Shown here: positions 26,808-34,866 of the stretch, piece after piece
How positions within the stretch are numbered: the stretch's first letter is position 1
How the letters are laid out: the number at the start of each line of letters is the position of its first letter
Assembly: GCF_040640155.1 (NCBI RefSeq)
Contig: NZ_JBFABE010000023.1
Span: forward strand, 1 to 64,000
Reading direction: 5' to 3'
DNA length: 64,000 bases
Source: Streptosporangium sp040640155
GTDB lineage: Bacteria > Actinomycetota > Actinomycetes > Streptosporangiales > Streptosporangiaceae
Position numbers and translations under genes: made by a program
Notes under the pieces: model-generated
Seen by the model: only the letters and a program-made list of their open reading frames with translations
Told to the model about the DNA's origin: nothing
Databases searched by the model: none

Positions 26808-27724
26808 AGCTCGTACACGACCCCGGACAGCCGCTCGGACTCCGTCCAGAGCCGCCGCTGGACGGCCCCGTCGTGCGAGCGGGCGGAGGAGCGGACCCGC
26901 CGGGGATGGCCGCGGAACCCTCCCACCCCGGACGGGCCGTAGTAGTCGCCGCCCCGGGCGGCCGGATCGGTGGCCGCGCGGAGGCTGGGCAGGGCGCCCG
27001 TCCGCGCGTCCTGCAGGACGAGGGCGCCCACGACCTCGTTCAGGGCCCGCAGCACCGGCGACAGGTTCCGGCTGAGCTCGGTCCTGGATATCCCCGGATG
27101 CGCGGCCAGCGCGATCGTCCCCGCCCCCGCCGCGACGAGCCTGCGCTGCAGCTCGTAGGTGAACATCAGGTTCGCCAGCTTGGAGCGGCCGTAGGCGGTG
27201 TAGGCGTTGTAGGAACGCTCGGCGCGCAGGTCGCCCAGGTCCATCCGGCCCTGCTGGTGCGCGATGCTGGCGACGGTGACCACCCGGGAGCCGGCGGTCT
27301 TCAGGAGAGCGCCGAGGAGCAGGCCGGTCAGGGCGAAGTGACCCAGGTGGTTGACGCCGAACTGCAGCTCGAACCCCTCCTCGGTGCGGCTCGGCGGCGG
27401 GGCCATCACCCCGGCGTTGTTCACCAGGAGGTCAAGGCGCTCGTGGCGGTCGAGGAACTCCGACGCGGCCCGGCGTACCGACTCCAGCGACGCGAGATCG
27501 AGGCGGAGCACCTCGACCCCGGCCCCGGACGCCGCTCCGGCGCGGATCCGCTCCACCGCGACGGCCGCCTTGGCGGTGTCGCGGCAGGCGATCACCACGG
27601 TGGTCCCGCGTCCGGCGAGCACCCGGGCGGTCTCCAGGCCGATACCGGTGTTGGCGCCGGTCACCAGGGCGACGCGTCCCCCCTGATCGGGCACGTCGGC
27701 CTCGGTCCAACGGTTGGCGGTCAT
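26804..27724 (-). CDS. Short-chain dehydrogenase/reductase (retinol-dehydrogenase-like)
   Basis: A 306-residue NAD(P)-dependent oxidoreductase. Rossmann motif TGANTGIG near residue 25, the cofactor-discriminating CRD after beta-2 (VIACRDTAKA, suggesting NADP preference), NNAGVM, the catalytic Ser in VTVASIAHQQ, and YGRSK supplying Tyr and Lys. The region after the active site (HPGISRTELSRN) matches the WW-domain-oxidoreductase/retinol-dehydrogenase-like branch. The start is uncertain: ATG 27724 is chosen, ATG 27742 would add six residues. It forms an operon with the downstream SRPBCC gene. Confidence 0.9.
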   Translation of the reverse strand: MTANRWTEADVPDQGGRVALVTGANTGIGLETARVLAGRGTTVVIACRDTAKAAVAVERIRAGAASGAGVEVLRLDLASLESVRRAASEFLDRHERLDLLVNNAGVMAPPPSRTEEGFELQFGVNHLGHFALTGLLLGALLKTAGSRVVTVASIAHQQGRMDLGDLRAERSYNAYTAYGRSKLANLMFTYELQRRLVAAGAGTIALAAHPGISRTELSRNLSPVLRALNEVVGALVLQDARTGALPSLRAATDPAARGGDYYGPSGVGGFRGHPRRVRSSARSHDGAVQRRLWTESERLSGVVYEL

Positions 27725-27761
27725 CGATCCGCTCGCTTCCATCAAGCGAAAATATCGACAA

Positions 27762-27789
27762 ACTATACCGAATGTGTATTTGTTATGAA
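27762..27789 (-). promoter_or_regulatory. Putative promoter of the SDR-SRPBCC operon
   Basis: Minus strand: TTCATA (27789-27784), a 16-base spacer, and a strong -10 TATAGT (27767-27762), in an AT-rich island that also contains an ACAAA...TTTGT dyad around the -10. The transcript would start about 27754, just before the SDR start codon. Confidence 0.45.
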
Positions 27790-27986
27790 TGTTAATGAAA
27801 AGTCGAGATCGTCCGGTCGCGCCTCGCCGGTGCGGTCACCCGCCGGGGCCGCCACCGGACGCGATCGCCACGGACTCGGGGCTCACGGGCCCACGGCCAC
27901 CACGGCCACGGTGTCTCAGGGGCCGGCGGCCGGCCCCCCGGTCACGGCCGCCCAGGACCCCGGCCCCCGGGACGGCGGGCTCACGG

Positions 27987-29018
27987 TCACGCGGTCCCGG
28001 CCGGCTCGTCGGCTCCCCGCGCGGTGTCCGCCCCCCGCGTGACGCCTTCGCCCACGGTGCCCTCGGCGCCCTCGGCGCCCTCGGCGCCCTCGGCGCTCTT
28101 CGTGCCCCCCGTCTCCTCCGTGGAGGCGGGGACGCGGATCGTGATGCCACCGGGCACGACCTTGGCCTTGAGCTCGGTGACGGTCCCCTTGGCGCCGCCG
28201 TCCAGCTCGTAGGTCATGGGAGCGCCGAGCTTGGCGGTTATCTTGCGCGCCCGGGTCATCCGGACGAACGGCGAGTCGTCGGATCTGCCGGTGGTCATCC
28301 GGCCGAGCACCCGCGCCCACTGGATCGGCCCCTTCGCCGTGGTCACGCCGACCTCCAGCCAGCCGTCGTCGGGGCGCGCGTCGTCGAACGCCTCGATCCC
28401 GCCGGTGATGGTGCCGACGTTGCCCAGCAGCAGGCAGCTCGCCTCACCCTCGAACCACGGCACCCCGTCGATCTTGACGTCCATGTGCACCAGCTCGCCG
28501 CGGATGTGGCGCAGGCCGGTCCAGACGTAGGCGGCGCGTCCCAGGCGGTCCTTGAGCCCCCGGTCCGCGTCCTTGATCATCGCCGCGTCGAACCCGACCC
28601 CGGCCATGACGGCGAAGTGCTCGCCGTTGACGCTCCCGAGGTCCAGCTTCCGGCTCTCGCCGTGGAAGGCGATGTGCACGGCCTTGGGCAGGTCCTCGGG
28701 GATGCCGAGGTTCTGCGCGAAAAGGTTGGCCGTGCCCGCGGGCAGGATGCCGATCGTCACACCGGACTCCGCGAGCGCGTCCACGCAGCGCTGCACCATG
28801 CCGTCGCCGCCCCAGACGAGGACCAGGTCGGCACCCTCCTTGAGGGCCTTGCGCGCCTTCTTGGGAGCCTTCTTGCTCTTGGGCACCTCGTACCAGAGCA
28901 GCTTGCCGACACCCTCGTCGGCGAGCAGCCTGCGCAGCTCGTCCAGGCCTCCGCCGAACGTCTTGCGCTGATGGGCGACCACCGCGACCGTGCCGACCTT
29001 CTGCTTCCGGGGGACCAT
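27987..29018 (-). CDS. Diacylglycerol/lipid kinase family protein
   Basis: A 343-residue lipid kinase of the DAGK catalytic superfamily. It transfers phosphate from ATP to a lipid hydroxyl (diacylglycerol, sphingosine-like or other). The nucleotide-binding motif VWGGDGMVQRCVDALAESGVTIGILPAGTANLFAQNLGIP is intact, and the later FDAAMIKDADRGLKDRLGR and GGIEAFDDARPDDGWLEVGV motifs fit bacterial YegS-like enzymes. The last 50 residues are a low-complexity EGAEGAEG-type tail encoded by 9-bp repeats. A near-perfect ribosome binding site (AGGAGGT) precedes ATG 29018; the frame upstream is basic junk. It lies downstream of the marR gene on the same strand. Confidence 0.9.
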   Translation of the reverse strand: MVPRKQKVGTVAVVAHQRKTFGGGLDELRRLLADEGVGKLLWYEVPKSKKAPKKARKALKEGADLVLVWGGDGMVQRCVDALAESGVTIGILPAGTANLFAQNLGIPEDLPKAVHIAFHGESRKLDLGSVNGEHFAVMAGVGFDAAMIKDADRGLKDRLGRAAYVWTGLRHIRGELVHMDVKIDGVPWFEGEASCLLLGNVGTITGGIEAFDDARPDDGWLEVGVTTAKGPIQWARVLGRMTTGRSDDSPFVRMTRARKITAKLGAPMTYELDGGAKGTVTELKAKVVPGGITIRVPASTEETGGTKSAEGAEGAEGAEGTVGEGVTRGADTARGADEPAGTA

Positions 29019-29081
29019 CTGACCTCCTGTAGCACCACGTCGGATACGTCCTCGGCTGCCCTTACCTCCGGACGGCAAACA

Positions 29082-29534
29082 TCACCGGCCCGCGTCCCCG
29101 CCCCGGTCGGCGCCGGTGTCGCCCAGGAGCCGCCTCAGCATGTCCCTCAGCAGCAGGCGATCGTCGCCGGGGAGCGCGAACAGGGACGTCGCCTGCGCGT
29201 GACCGCGAGAGCACAGCACGTCCCGTCTCCGCGTTCCCTCCTCGGTCAGCACCAGACGCTTGACCCGCCGGTCGGACGGGTCGGGCCGGCGGACCACCAA
29301 GCCGCGGCGCTCCAGGCCGTCGACGATGCCGGTCACGTTCGAGGCCTCGCAGGAGAGCTCGTCGGCCAGTTCGCGCATCGGGACGGGACGGCGCAGATTG
29401 GCCAGCGCCAGGGCCTGTGCGGGGGGAAGGTCCAGCTCCGCCGCCGTCGCGTTGAACTGCGCGCGCAACCGCCCGGCGACCCGCGAGACCAGCTCGCCCA
29501 GTTCCGCCGCGAGGGGGTCGGATTCGGCGCTCAC
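29082..29534 (-). CDS. MarR-family transcriptional regulator
   Basis: A 150-residue winged-helix regulator. The recognition region MRELADELSCEASNVTGIVDGLERRGLVVRRPDPSDRRVKRLVLTEEG is typical MarR, with the wing DPSDRRVK. One cysteine lies in the recognition helix (ELSCEAS) and another further down (DVLCSRG), possible redox or ligand-responsive positions. GTG 29534 is the start. A near-palindromic site lies 27 bases upstream and may be its own operator. The lipid kinase gene follows after 63 bases and may be in the same transcript. Confidence 0.88.
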   Translation of the reverse strand: MSAESDPLAAELGELVSRVAGRLRAQFNATAAELDLPPAQALALANLRRPVPMRELADELSCEASNVTGIVDGLERRGLVVRRPDPSDRRVKRLVLTEEGTRRRDVLCSRGHAQATSLFALPGDDRLLLRDMLRRLLGDTGADRGGDAGR

Positions 29535-29560
29535 GTCCCGAATCGTACCCTCCCCTTCAC

Positions 29561-29579
29561 GATGTTGACTGTTGACATC
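29561..29579. promoter_or_regulatory. Candidate MarR operator
   Basis: A 19-base near-palindrome, GATGTTGACTGTTGACATC, with outer GATGT/ACATC arms and a central ACTGT palindrome, lies between the marR start and the tail of the tetR gene. Its length and AT-rich centre suit a MarR dimer and suggest autoregulation. Confidence 0.45.
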
Positions 29580-29630
29580 CTTAAGCTCTTTCCGGCATCG
29601 GGACGAGCGCCCTCCCGTGACGTGACCGCC

Positions 29631-30413
29631 TCACGCTCGCGCCGGGCCACCGGTACCGGCACCGTCGGCACCGTCGGCATCGGCGCCGGCGTCGGGGACA
29701 CCGGCCTGGATGCCGTCGAGAAGCCAGTTCAGGCCGAGGGTGAAGCCGGCGTCCCAGTCGCCCTCCGCGACGAGCGGGCCGTGGGCGGCGAGGGCCGGGT
29801 ACCGCTCCCGGTTGGCACGCAGGTGTTCCCGGGCGGCCCCGCGCACGTCCTCCCCGCCACCCGCCGGCCAGGTGGCCTGCATCAGCCCGGAGCCGATGAC
29901 GTAGTTGGACAGCCCGTACGCCGCGGCGGTGAGACGGGGTTCGACGACCCCGGCCTCCAGGAGCGTCGCGTAGAGGAACTCGCTGCGGGCCAGCACGTTG
30001 GGGCCCAGCATCGGACGGCCCAGCAGCGCCGCCGACCAGGGGTGCCTCAGCAGGACCGCGCGCCATCCGCCGATCAGCGCGGTGACGCCGGCCCGCCACC
30101 CCCGGTCGTCGCCCGACGGGATCTCGACCTCGGCGAAGATCGCGTCGAGGGCGAGGTCGAGGACGTCGTCCTTGGTCTTCACGTGCCAGTACAGCGTGGT
30201 GGAGCCGGTCCCGAGCCGCTCGGCCAGGCGCCGCATGGTCAGCCGGTCGGCGCCTTCGGCGTCCAGGAGCGCCACGGCCTCCTCGACGATCCGCTCCCGG
30301 CTGAGCGGCGGGGCGTCGCGTCCCCGTCGCGCGGGCGGCCGCAGCCACACCTCCCCCGCCGCTACCGCTGCTGCCGGTCGGCGCGTTTCCGGTCCCGCCT
30401 TGCTCGTGTCCAC
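29631..30413 (-). CDS. TetR-family transcriptional regulator
   Basis: A 260-residue repressor-type regulator. The TetR N-terminal domain (about 35-82) reads SRERIVEEAVALLDAEGADRLTMRRLAERLGTGSTTLYWHVKTKDDVLDLALDAIF, with the recognition helix GSTTLYWHVKTK. The C-terminal ligand domain matches the TetR_C class with LLRHPWSAALLGRPMLGPN and NYVIGSGLM. The tail is an Asp/Gly/Ala repeat. GTG 30413 is chosen since the longer frame crosses the divergent promoter; the -10-like TAGACT 9 bases before suggests a leaderless transcript. It is divergent from an ABC-F gene across a 59-bp dyad, so it very probably represses that gene and itself. Confidence 0.88.
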   Translation of the reverse strand: MDTSKAGPETRRPAAAVAAGEVWLRPPARRGRDAPPLSRERIVEEAVALLDAEGADRLTMRRLAERLGTGSTTLYWHVKTKDDVLDLALDAIFAEVEIPSGDDRGWRAGVTALIGGWRAVLLRHPWSAALLGRPMLGPNVLARSEFLYATLLEAGVVEPRLTAAAYGLSNYVIGSGLMQATWPAGGGEDVRGAAREHLRANRERYPALAAHGPLVAEGDWDAGFTLGLNWLLDGIQAGVPDAGADADGADGAGTGGPARA

Positions 30414-30431
30414 GGGAGCGAGTCTAGTATG

Positions 30432-30490
30432 ACGATCGAGCACCGGATCATTGGTCCGGTTACCGGAACAACGATCCGGCACTCGATCGT
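30432..30490. promoter_or_regulatory. 59-bp nested dyad between tetR and ABC-F genes
   Basis: Outer arms 30432-30449 and 30473-30490 are complementary at 16 of 18 positions (ACGATCGAG...CTCGATCGT). Inside lies a second 21-base palindrome, 30451-30471, centred on TCCGG-TTA-CCGGA. The whole element is symmetric about base 30461 and fills the divergent promoter region. It most likely binds two or more TetR dimers; alternatively its outer arms could fold as an RNA leader of the ABC-F mRNA. Confidence 0.75.
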
Positions 30491-30522
30491 GCGGGTCCGG
30501 AAGTTCACCCGAAGGAGGAGCC

Positions 30523-32151
30523 GTGGCGGGACACGTCGAGGTGGACCGGCTGACCCATGTGCTGCCGGACGGGCGGCTCCTCCTGCACGAGGTGTCGTTC
30601 CGCGTCGGCGAAGGGGTGAAGGCCGCCCTGGTGGGGCCCAACGGCGCGGGCAAGACGACCCTGTTGCGGCTGATCGCCGGAGACCTGCGGCCGGACGACG
30701 GCCGCGTGGTCTCCTCGGGCGGGCTGGGGGTGATGCGGCAGTTCATCGGGGGTGTCCGTGACGACCGGAGCGTGCACGACCTGCTGCTGTCGGTGGCGCC
30801 GGATCGTGTCCGGGCCGCCGCCGCGACCCTGGCGCGGACGGAGGCGGCACTGGCCGCCGCCGACGACGAGGCCGCGCAACTGGCCTACGCCCAGGCCGTC
30901 GCCGACCACGCCGACGCCGGAGGGTACGACATGGAGGTGGTGTGGGACGTCTGCGCCACCGAGTCCATGGGCCTGCCCTACGACGCGATCCGGGACCGCC
31001 CGGTGGCATCCCTGTCGGGGGGCGAGCAGAAACGCCTGGTCCTGGAGGCCCTGCTGCGCGGCCCGGACGAGGTGCTGCTGCTGGACGAGCCGGACAACTA
31101 CCTGGACGTGCCCGGCAAGCAGTGGCTGGAGGAACGGCTGCGGGGCACGAACAAGACCGTGCTGCTGGTCTCCCACGACCGCCGCCTCCTGGCCGAGGCC
31201 GCCGACCGGATCGTGACCGTGGAGGACCGAGGCGTCTGGGTCCACGGCGGGGGCTTCGCCACCTACGCCGCGGCACGCGAGGAGCGCATCGACCGGCTGG
31301 AGGAGCGGCGCCGCCGGTGGGACGAGGAACACGACCGGCTCAGGCATCTGGTGCGCACCCTGCGGCAGACCGCGGCCGGCAACGACGCGCTGGCCTCGGC
31401 CTACCGGGCCGCGCGCACCCGGCTCGGCCGCTTCGAGGAGGCAGGCCCGCCGCAGCGCCCGCCCAGGAGGCAGAACGTGCGGATCCGGCTGCGCGGTGGC
31501 CGTACCGGGAAACGCGCCGTCGTCTGCGAGGACCTGGAGCTCACCGGCCTGATGCGGCCGTTCGGCACCGAGATCTGGTACGGCGAGCGCGTCGGGGTGC
31601 TCGGCTCCAACGGCTCGGGCAAGTCCACCTTCCTGCACCTGCTGGAGCAGGCCGCCGAGGGCGCGGTACCCGCGGTGCGGCACAGCGGCTCGGTCCGGCT
31701 GGGAGCGCGGGTGACACCCGGGCGGTTCGTGCAGACCCACGCCCGGCCGGAACTGCACGGCCGCACCCCGGCCGAGCTGGTCATGGGCGGTCACGCGCTC
31801 ACCCTGAACGAGGCCATGGCCACCCTGGCCCGCTACGAGCTCGCTCCCGCGGCCGGGCAGCGGTTCGAGACCCTGTCGGGCGGCCAGCAGGCCCGGCTGC
31901 AGATCCTGCTGCTGGAGCTGTCCGGCGCCACCCTGCTGCTCCTGGACGAGCCCACCGACAACCTGGACCTGGCCAGCGCCGAGGCCCTGCAGCAGGGCCT
32001 GGCCTCCTTCTCCGGCACCGTGCTGGCCGTCACCCACGACCGCTGGTTCGCCGACGACCTCGACCGTTTCCTGATCTTCGGCGCCGACGGGACCGTGTAC
32101 GAGAGCGACGGGCCGGTCTGGCACGAGGGCCGGGTCGAGCGTGCGCGCTGA
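30523..32151 (+). CDS. ABC-F family ATPase (ribosome-associated type)
   Basis: A 542-residue protein with two ABC domains and no membrane part, so not a transporter: ABC-F proteins act on the ribosome, some protecting it from antibiotics. Domain 1: Walker A GPNGAGKT (38-45), signature LSGGEQKR, Walker B LLLLDEPDN. A charged linker (about 240-320) carries the coiled-coil helices EERIDRLEERRRRWDEEHDRL. Domain 2: GSNGSGKS (361-368), LSGGQQAR, LLLLDEPTDNLDL. Both catalytic Glu are present. GAAGGAGGAG precedes GTG 30523. Divergence from a TetR gene across a large operator suggests inducible resistance or stress protection; the drug class cannot be inferred. Confidence 0.9.
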   Translation: MAGHVEVDRLTHVLPDGRLLLHEVSFRVGEGVKAALVGPNGAGKTTLLRLIAGDLRPDDGRVVSSGGLGVMRQFIGGVRDDRSVHDLLLSVAPDRVRAAAATLARTEAALAAADDEAAQLAYAQAVADHADAGGYDMEVVWDVCATESMGLPYDAIRDRPVASLSGGEQKRLVLEALLRGPDEVLLLDEPDNYLDVPGKQWLEERLRGTNKTVLLVSHDRRLLAEAADRIVTVEDRGVWVHGGGFATYAAAREERIDRLEERRRRWDEEHDRLRHLVRTLRQTAAGNDALASAYRAARTRLGRFEEAGPPQRPPRRQNVRIRLRGGRTGKRAVVCEDLELTGLMRPFGTEIWYGERVGVLGSNGSGKSTFLHLLEQAAEGAVPAVRHSGSVRLGARVTPGRFVQTHARPELHGRTPAELVMGGHALTLNEAMATLARYELAPAAGQRFETLSGGQQARLQILLLELSGATLLLLDEPTDNLDLASAEALQQGLASFSGTVLAVTHDRWFADDLDRFLIFGADGTVYESDGPVWHEGRVERAR

Positions 32152-32246
32152 CGCCGCGACCCCGCCGGAACGCCGCGGCCCCGCCCGGCCGGCGGCGCGG
32201 CCTCGTCCGCCGGGGGAACGCCGTGACCCCGGCGGGCGGAAAACGA

Positions 32247-32285
32247 CGAGATCCCGCCCGATCGAGGTGATCGGACGGGATCTCG
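32247..32285 (-). terminator. Terminator hairpin of tRNA-Ala copy 2
   Basis: The stem CGAGATCCCG...CGGGATCTCG is extended by CGATC/GATCG with one mismatch; on the minus strand it is followed by GTCGTTTTCC, giving a T4 run. Nearly identical in sequence to the hairpins after the other two tRNA-Ala genes. Confidence 0.85.
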
Positions 32286-32321
32286 TGAACCGCTTTCGAA
32301 CCGTCTCGGGGACGGCCCGGG

Positions 32322-32394
32322 TGGAGCTATGGGGATTCGAACCCCAGACCTCCTCCATGCCATGGAGGCGCGCTACCAGCTGCGCCATAGCCCC
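32322..32394 (-). tRNA. tRNA-Ala, anticodon GGC (copy 2)
   Basis: Identical over all 73 bases to the copy at 15409. It lies only 28 bases after the stop of the MFS gene on the same strand, so it is either co-transcribed with that gene or uses a promoter lying at the gene's 3' end; a -10-like TAGGAT is present about 20 bases upstream of its 5' end. Confidence 0.97.
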
Positions 32395-32422
32395 TTGCGA
32401 CGCAGATGAAATCCTAACCGAT

Positions 32423-33868
32423 TCACGGCACCCCTCGCGCCAGCATTCCGGAGACGAGGGCGACCGCCGCGGACCCGACGGCGCTCAGGGTGATGATGCC
32501 GAAGGAGATCACGTACGCGCTCCGGTCCGGGACGGAGGTGCCGGCGACGGTGATCGAGGTCAGGAGCGCGGAGGTCGCGGCTCCCGAGACACTGCCGCCG
32601 ATGGAGCGGACCAGGGAGTTGATCCCGCTGGCGATGCCGCTCTCGTTCATCGGCACGTGCTGGACGGCGAGCGCTCCCAGCGCGGCGTAGGCGATGCCGA
32701 AGCCGAGCCCCTGCACGGCGTTGGAGCCGATCAGGTGGGGCACCGAGTCGTTGAAGAAGGTGAACCAGCCGAATCCGGTCGCGCACAGGCCCGCGCCGAG
32801 GGCCAGGGAGTAGGCGGGGCCGAGCCGGGCGGACAGGCGGCCGGCCATGAAGGAGGAGAGCAGCATGGTCACGGTGCTGGGCAGCGCGTAGAGGCCGACG
32901 TCGAGGACGGAGCCGCCGAAGCCGTACCCGGCGGACGGGGGCGTCTGGACGAAGCTGGAGATCAGTGTGAAGGAGCCGAACATGGCGAAGCCCAGGAGCA
33001 GCGAGGCCAGGTTCGCGGGCAGGGAGCGCGGGCCGACGAGCAGGTGGAGGCGGACCATCGGGGCGCGGAGCCGCACCTGGCTGTAGACCCACGCGGCGCA
33101 GACGACGACCGCGCCGGCGAACAGCCCGAGGACGATCGCGGAGTCCCAGCCCCAGTCGTTGCCCTTGGAGATCGCCAGCAGCAGGCAGACCAGCCAGATC
33201 GAGAGCAGCGCCGCGCCGACGAGGTCGGGGCGGCCCCCGGTGCCGCCCCCGGTGTCGCGGGCGCTGAACGTGATGAGGACGATCGCGGCGGCGGCGAGCC
33301 CGGCGGTGATCCAGAAGACCGGGTGGTGGCTGGGGGTACGGTCGGCGATCAGGCCCGTGACGATCATGCCGAGGCTGCCGCCGACGCCCATGGTGGCGCT
33401 GACCACCCCGATGGCCGTCATGACCCTGCCGGCCGGGAAGCTGTCCTTGATCATGCCGATGGCCAGGGGGATCAGCGCCGCGGACGCGCCCTGCAGTGCC
33501 CGTCCGGCGATCAGCACGGGCAGGGAGTCCGACAGCGCGCAGACGACCGACCCCACGACGAGCAGGCCGACGGTGAACAGGATCATCCGCTTCTTGCCGT
33601 ACATGTCACCCAGGCGTGAGAGCAGCGGCGTGGCCACCGCCGCGGCCAGCAGCGAGGCGGTGAAGACCCAGGTCACCTCGGCGACCGAGGCGCCGAAGGT
33701 GGTCATCAGCCGGGGCAGGAGGGGGATGACCACGGTCTGCTGGACCGAGACGACCATCCCGGCCGCAGAGAGCGCCACCAGGGTCAGCCAGAGATGCCTC
33801 CCCTGCCGCGCCGTACCCGGTTCGGCGAGGATCGTTCCGGTCACTTCCCGCTCCTTCACTGCTGACAT
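32423..33868 (-). CDS. MFS transporter, DHA2/EmrB type (14 TM)
   Basis: A 481-residue drug:H+ antiporter-type protein. TM1 begins LWLTLVALSAAGMVVSVQQTVVIPLLPRLM; motif A appears as LSRLGDMYGKKRM, motif C region as GVVSATMGVGGSLGMIVTGLIADR, and about 14 hydrophobic segments are countable. The second half contains FTLISSFVQTPPSAGYGFGGS and PMNESGIASGINSLVRSIGGSVSGA, typical of DHA2 exporters. The ATG at 33868 follows a reasonable AAGGAGCGGG. The gene is divergent from an ECF41 sigma factor, sharing an 85-base region with two inverted repeats. Substrate unknown; a multidrug or metabolite exporter is likely. Confidence 0.9.
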   Translation of the reverse strand: MSAVKEREVTGTILAEPGTARQGRHLWLTLVALSAAGMVVSVQQTVVIPLLPRLMTTFGASVAEVTWVFTASLLAAAVATPLLSRLGDMYGKKRMILFTVGLLVVGSVVCALSDSLPVLIAGRALQGASAALIPLAIGMIKDSFPAGRVMTAIGVVSATMGVGGSLGMIVTGLIADRTPSHHPVFWITAGLAAAAIVLITFSARDTGGGTGGRPDLVGAALLSIWLVCLLLAISKGNDWGWDSAIVLGLFAGAVVVCAAWVYSQVRLRAPMVRLHLLVGPRSLPANLASLLLGFAMFGSFTLISSFVQTPPSAGYGFGGSVLDVGLYALPSTVTMLLSSFMAGRLSARLGPAYSLALGAGLCATGFGWFTFFNDSVPHLIGSNAVQGLGFGIAYAALGALAVQHVPMNESGIASGINSLVRSIGGSVSGAATSALLTSITVAGTSVPDRSAYVISFGIITLSAVGSAAVALVSGMLARGVP

Positions 33869-33870
33869 CC

Positions 33871-33913
33871 GCTCTGAAATGGTAGAGCGTGCCGGTAAAC
33901 AGCCGTTTACCGG
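33871..33913. promoter_or_regulatory. Two palindromes in the MFS / sigma-factor divergent region
   Basis: GCTCT-8-AGAGC (33871-33888) is followed by a perfect palindrome with 9-bp arms CCGGTAAAC and GTTTACCGG separated by 4 bases (33892-33913). They sit immediately upstream of the MFS start and just before the sigma-factor promoter, so a repressor bound here could control the exporter. No matching regulator gene is adjacent. Confidence 0.55.
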
Positions 33914-33917
33914 GTCA

Positions 33918-33944
33918 TGTCACACTTCGGCGCCGTGATACGTC
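33918..33944 (+). promoter_or_regulatory. ECF41-type promoter of the sigma factor gene
   Basis: TGTCACA (33918-33924), a spacer of exactly 16 bases and CGTC (33941-33944) match the published ECF41 consensus (TGTCACA-n16-CGTC) perfectly. The start codon follows 9 bases later, so the transcript would be nearly leaderless. This indicates autoregulation. Confidence 0.8.
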
Positions 33945-33953
33945 TATGTCGCC

Positions 33954-34838
33954 ATGACTGTTGAGCGTTTCGAGGAGTACCGAGACCTGCTGACCGGCGT
34001 CTCCTATCGGATCCTGGGCAGCCTGACCGACGCCGAGGACGTGGTCCAGGAGGCGTGGCTGCGCTGGTCGGAGGTGGACGTCTCCGCGGTGGAGAACGAC
34101 CGGGCCTACCTCGTCAGGGTGGTGACGCGCCTGGCGATCGACCGGCTGCGCCGGCTCAAGGCCAGGCGGGAGTCGTACGTGGGGTCCTGGCTGCCGGAGC
34201 TGGTGGTGACCCCGGACGTGGCGGAGCACGTGGAGCTGGCGAACTCGGTGGAGCTGGCGCTGCTCGTGGTGCTGGAGACCCTCTCCCCGCTGGAGCGGGC
34301 GGTGTTCGTGCTGCGCGAGGCGTTCGGCATGCCGTACGCGGAGATCGGCGAGGTGATCGGCCGCAGCGAGGCCGCGACCCGGCAGCTCGCCCGGCGCGGC
34401 AGGGATCACGTCCGGGAGGGCAGGCCCAGGTTCGAGGTGGACCGGCAGCTGCGGCTCGAGTTCACCGAGCGGTTCGCCCGGGCGGCCCTGGGCGGCGACC
34501 TGGGGGCGCTGGCCGCGATGTTCGCCGAGAACGCGTCGCTGGTCAGCGACGGCGGCGGCAAGGCCAAGGCGCCGCGCCGCGTCATCAGGGGCGCGGGCAG
34601 GGTGGTGCGCTTCCTGGCCGCGATCGCCGGCGACGAGGGGGCGCGGAAGTTCATGGAGAGCGTGGGCGCCGACGCCGACGAGGGCCTCAAGATGGAGATC
34701 GTGGACGTGAACGGCGCACCGGCCCTGCTGGTGCGGGTGGGCGGGCGCGCGGTCACGGTGTTCTCGCTGGACGTCGCGGACGGCCTGATCAGGACCGTCT
34801 TCATGGTGGCGAACCCGGACAAGCTCGCCCGCCTGTGA
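33954..34838 (+). CDS. ECF41-type RNA polymerase sigma factor (SigJ-like)
   Basis: A 294-residue extracytoplasmic-function sigma factor with a fused regulatory domain in place of an anti-sigma factor. Sigma region 2 (DLLTGVSYRILGSLTDAEDVVQEAWLRW) and region 4 (LSPLERAVFVLREAFGMPYAEIGEVIGRSEAATRQLARRGR) are followed by a SnoaL/NTF2-like C-terminal domain. The three ECF41 hallmarks are visible: WLPE in the linker (SWLPELVV), DGGGK in the extension (SDGGGKAKA) and NPDKL near the C-terminus. Its predicted promoter precedes itself and the following FAD oxidoreductase gene, the latter matching the usual ECF41 pairing with an oxidoreductase-type target. Signal unknown. Confidence 0.95.
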   Translation: MTVERFEEYRDLLTGVSYRILGSLTDAEDVVQEAWLRWSEVDVSAVENDRAYLVRVVTRLAIDRLRRLKARRESYVGSWLPELVVTPDVAEHVELANSVELALLVVLETLSPLERAVFVLREAFGMPYAEIGEVIGRSEAATRQLARRGRDHVREGRPRFEVDRQLRLEFTERFARAALGGDLGALAAMFAENASLVSDGGGKAKAPRRVIRGAGRVVRFLAAIAGDEGARKFMESVGADADEGLKMEIVDVNGAPALLVRVGGRAVTVFSLDVADGLIRTVFMVANPDKLARL

Positions 34839-34866
34839 GTCCCCTCTCCCCCGCCGGTGAGGCCGA

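Noticed and set aside
29570..29600. A plus-strand promoter reading TTGACA in the marR region.
   Set aside because: No -10 follows at 16-19 bases and no plus-strand gene starts for nearly a kilobase, so the match is part of the palindrome.
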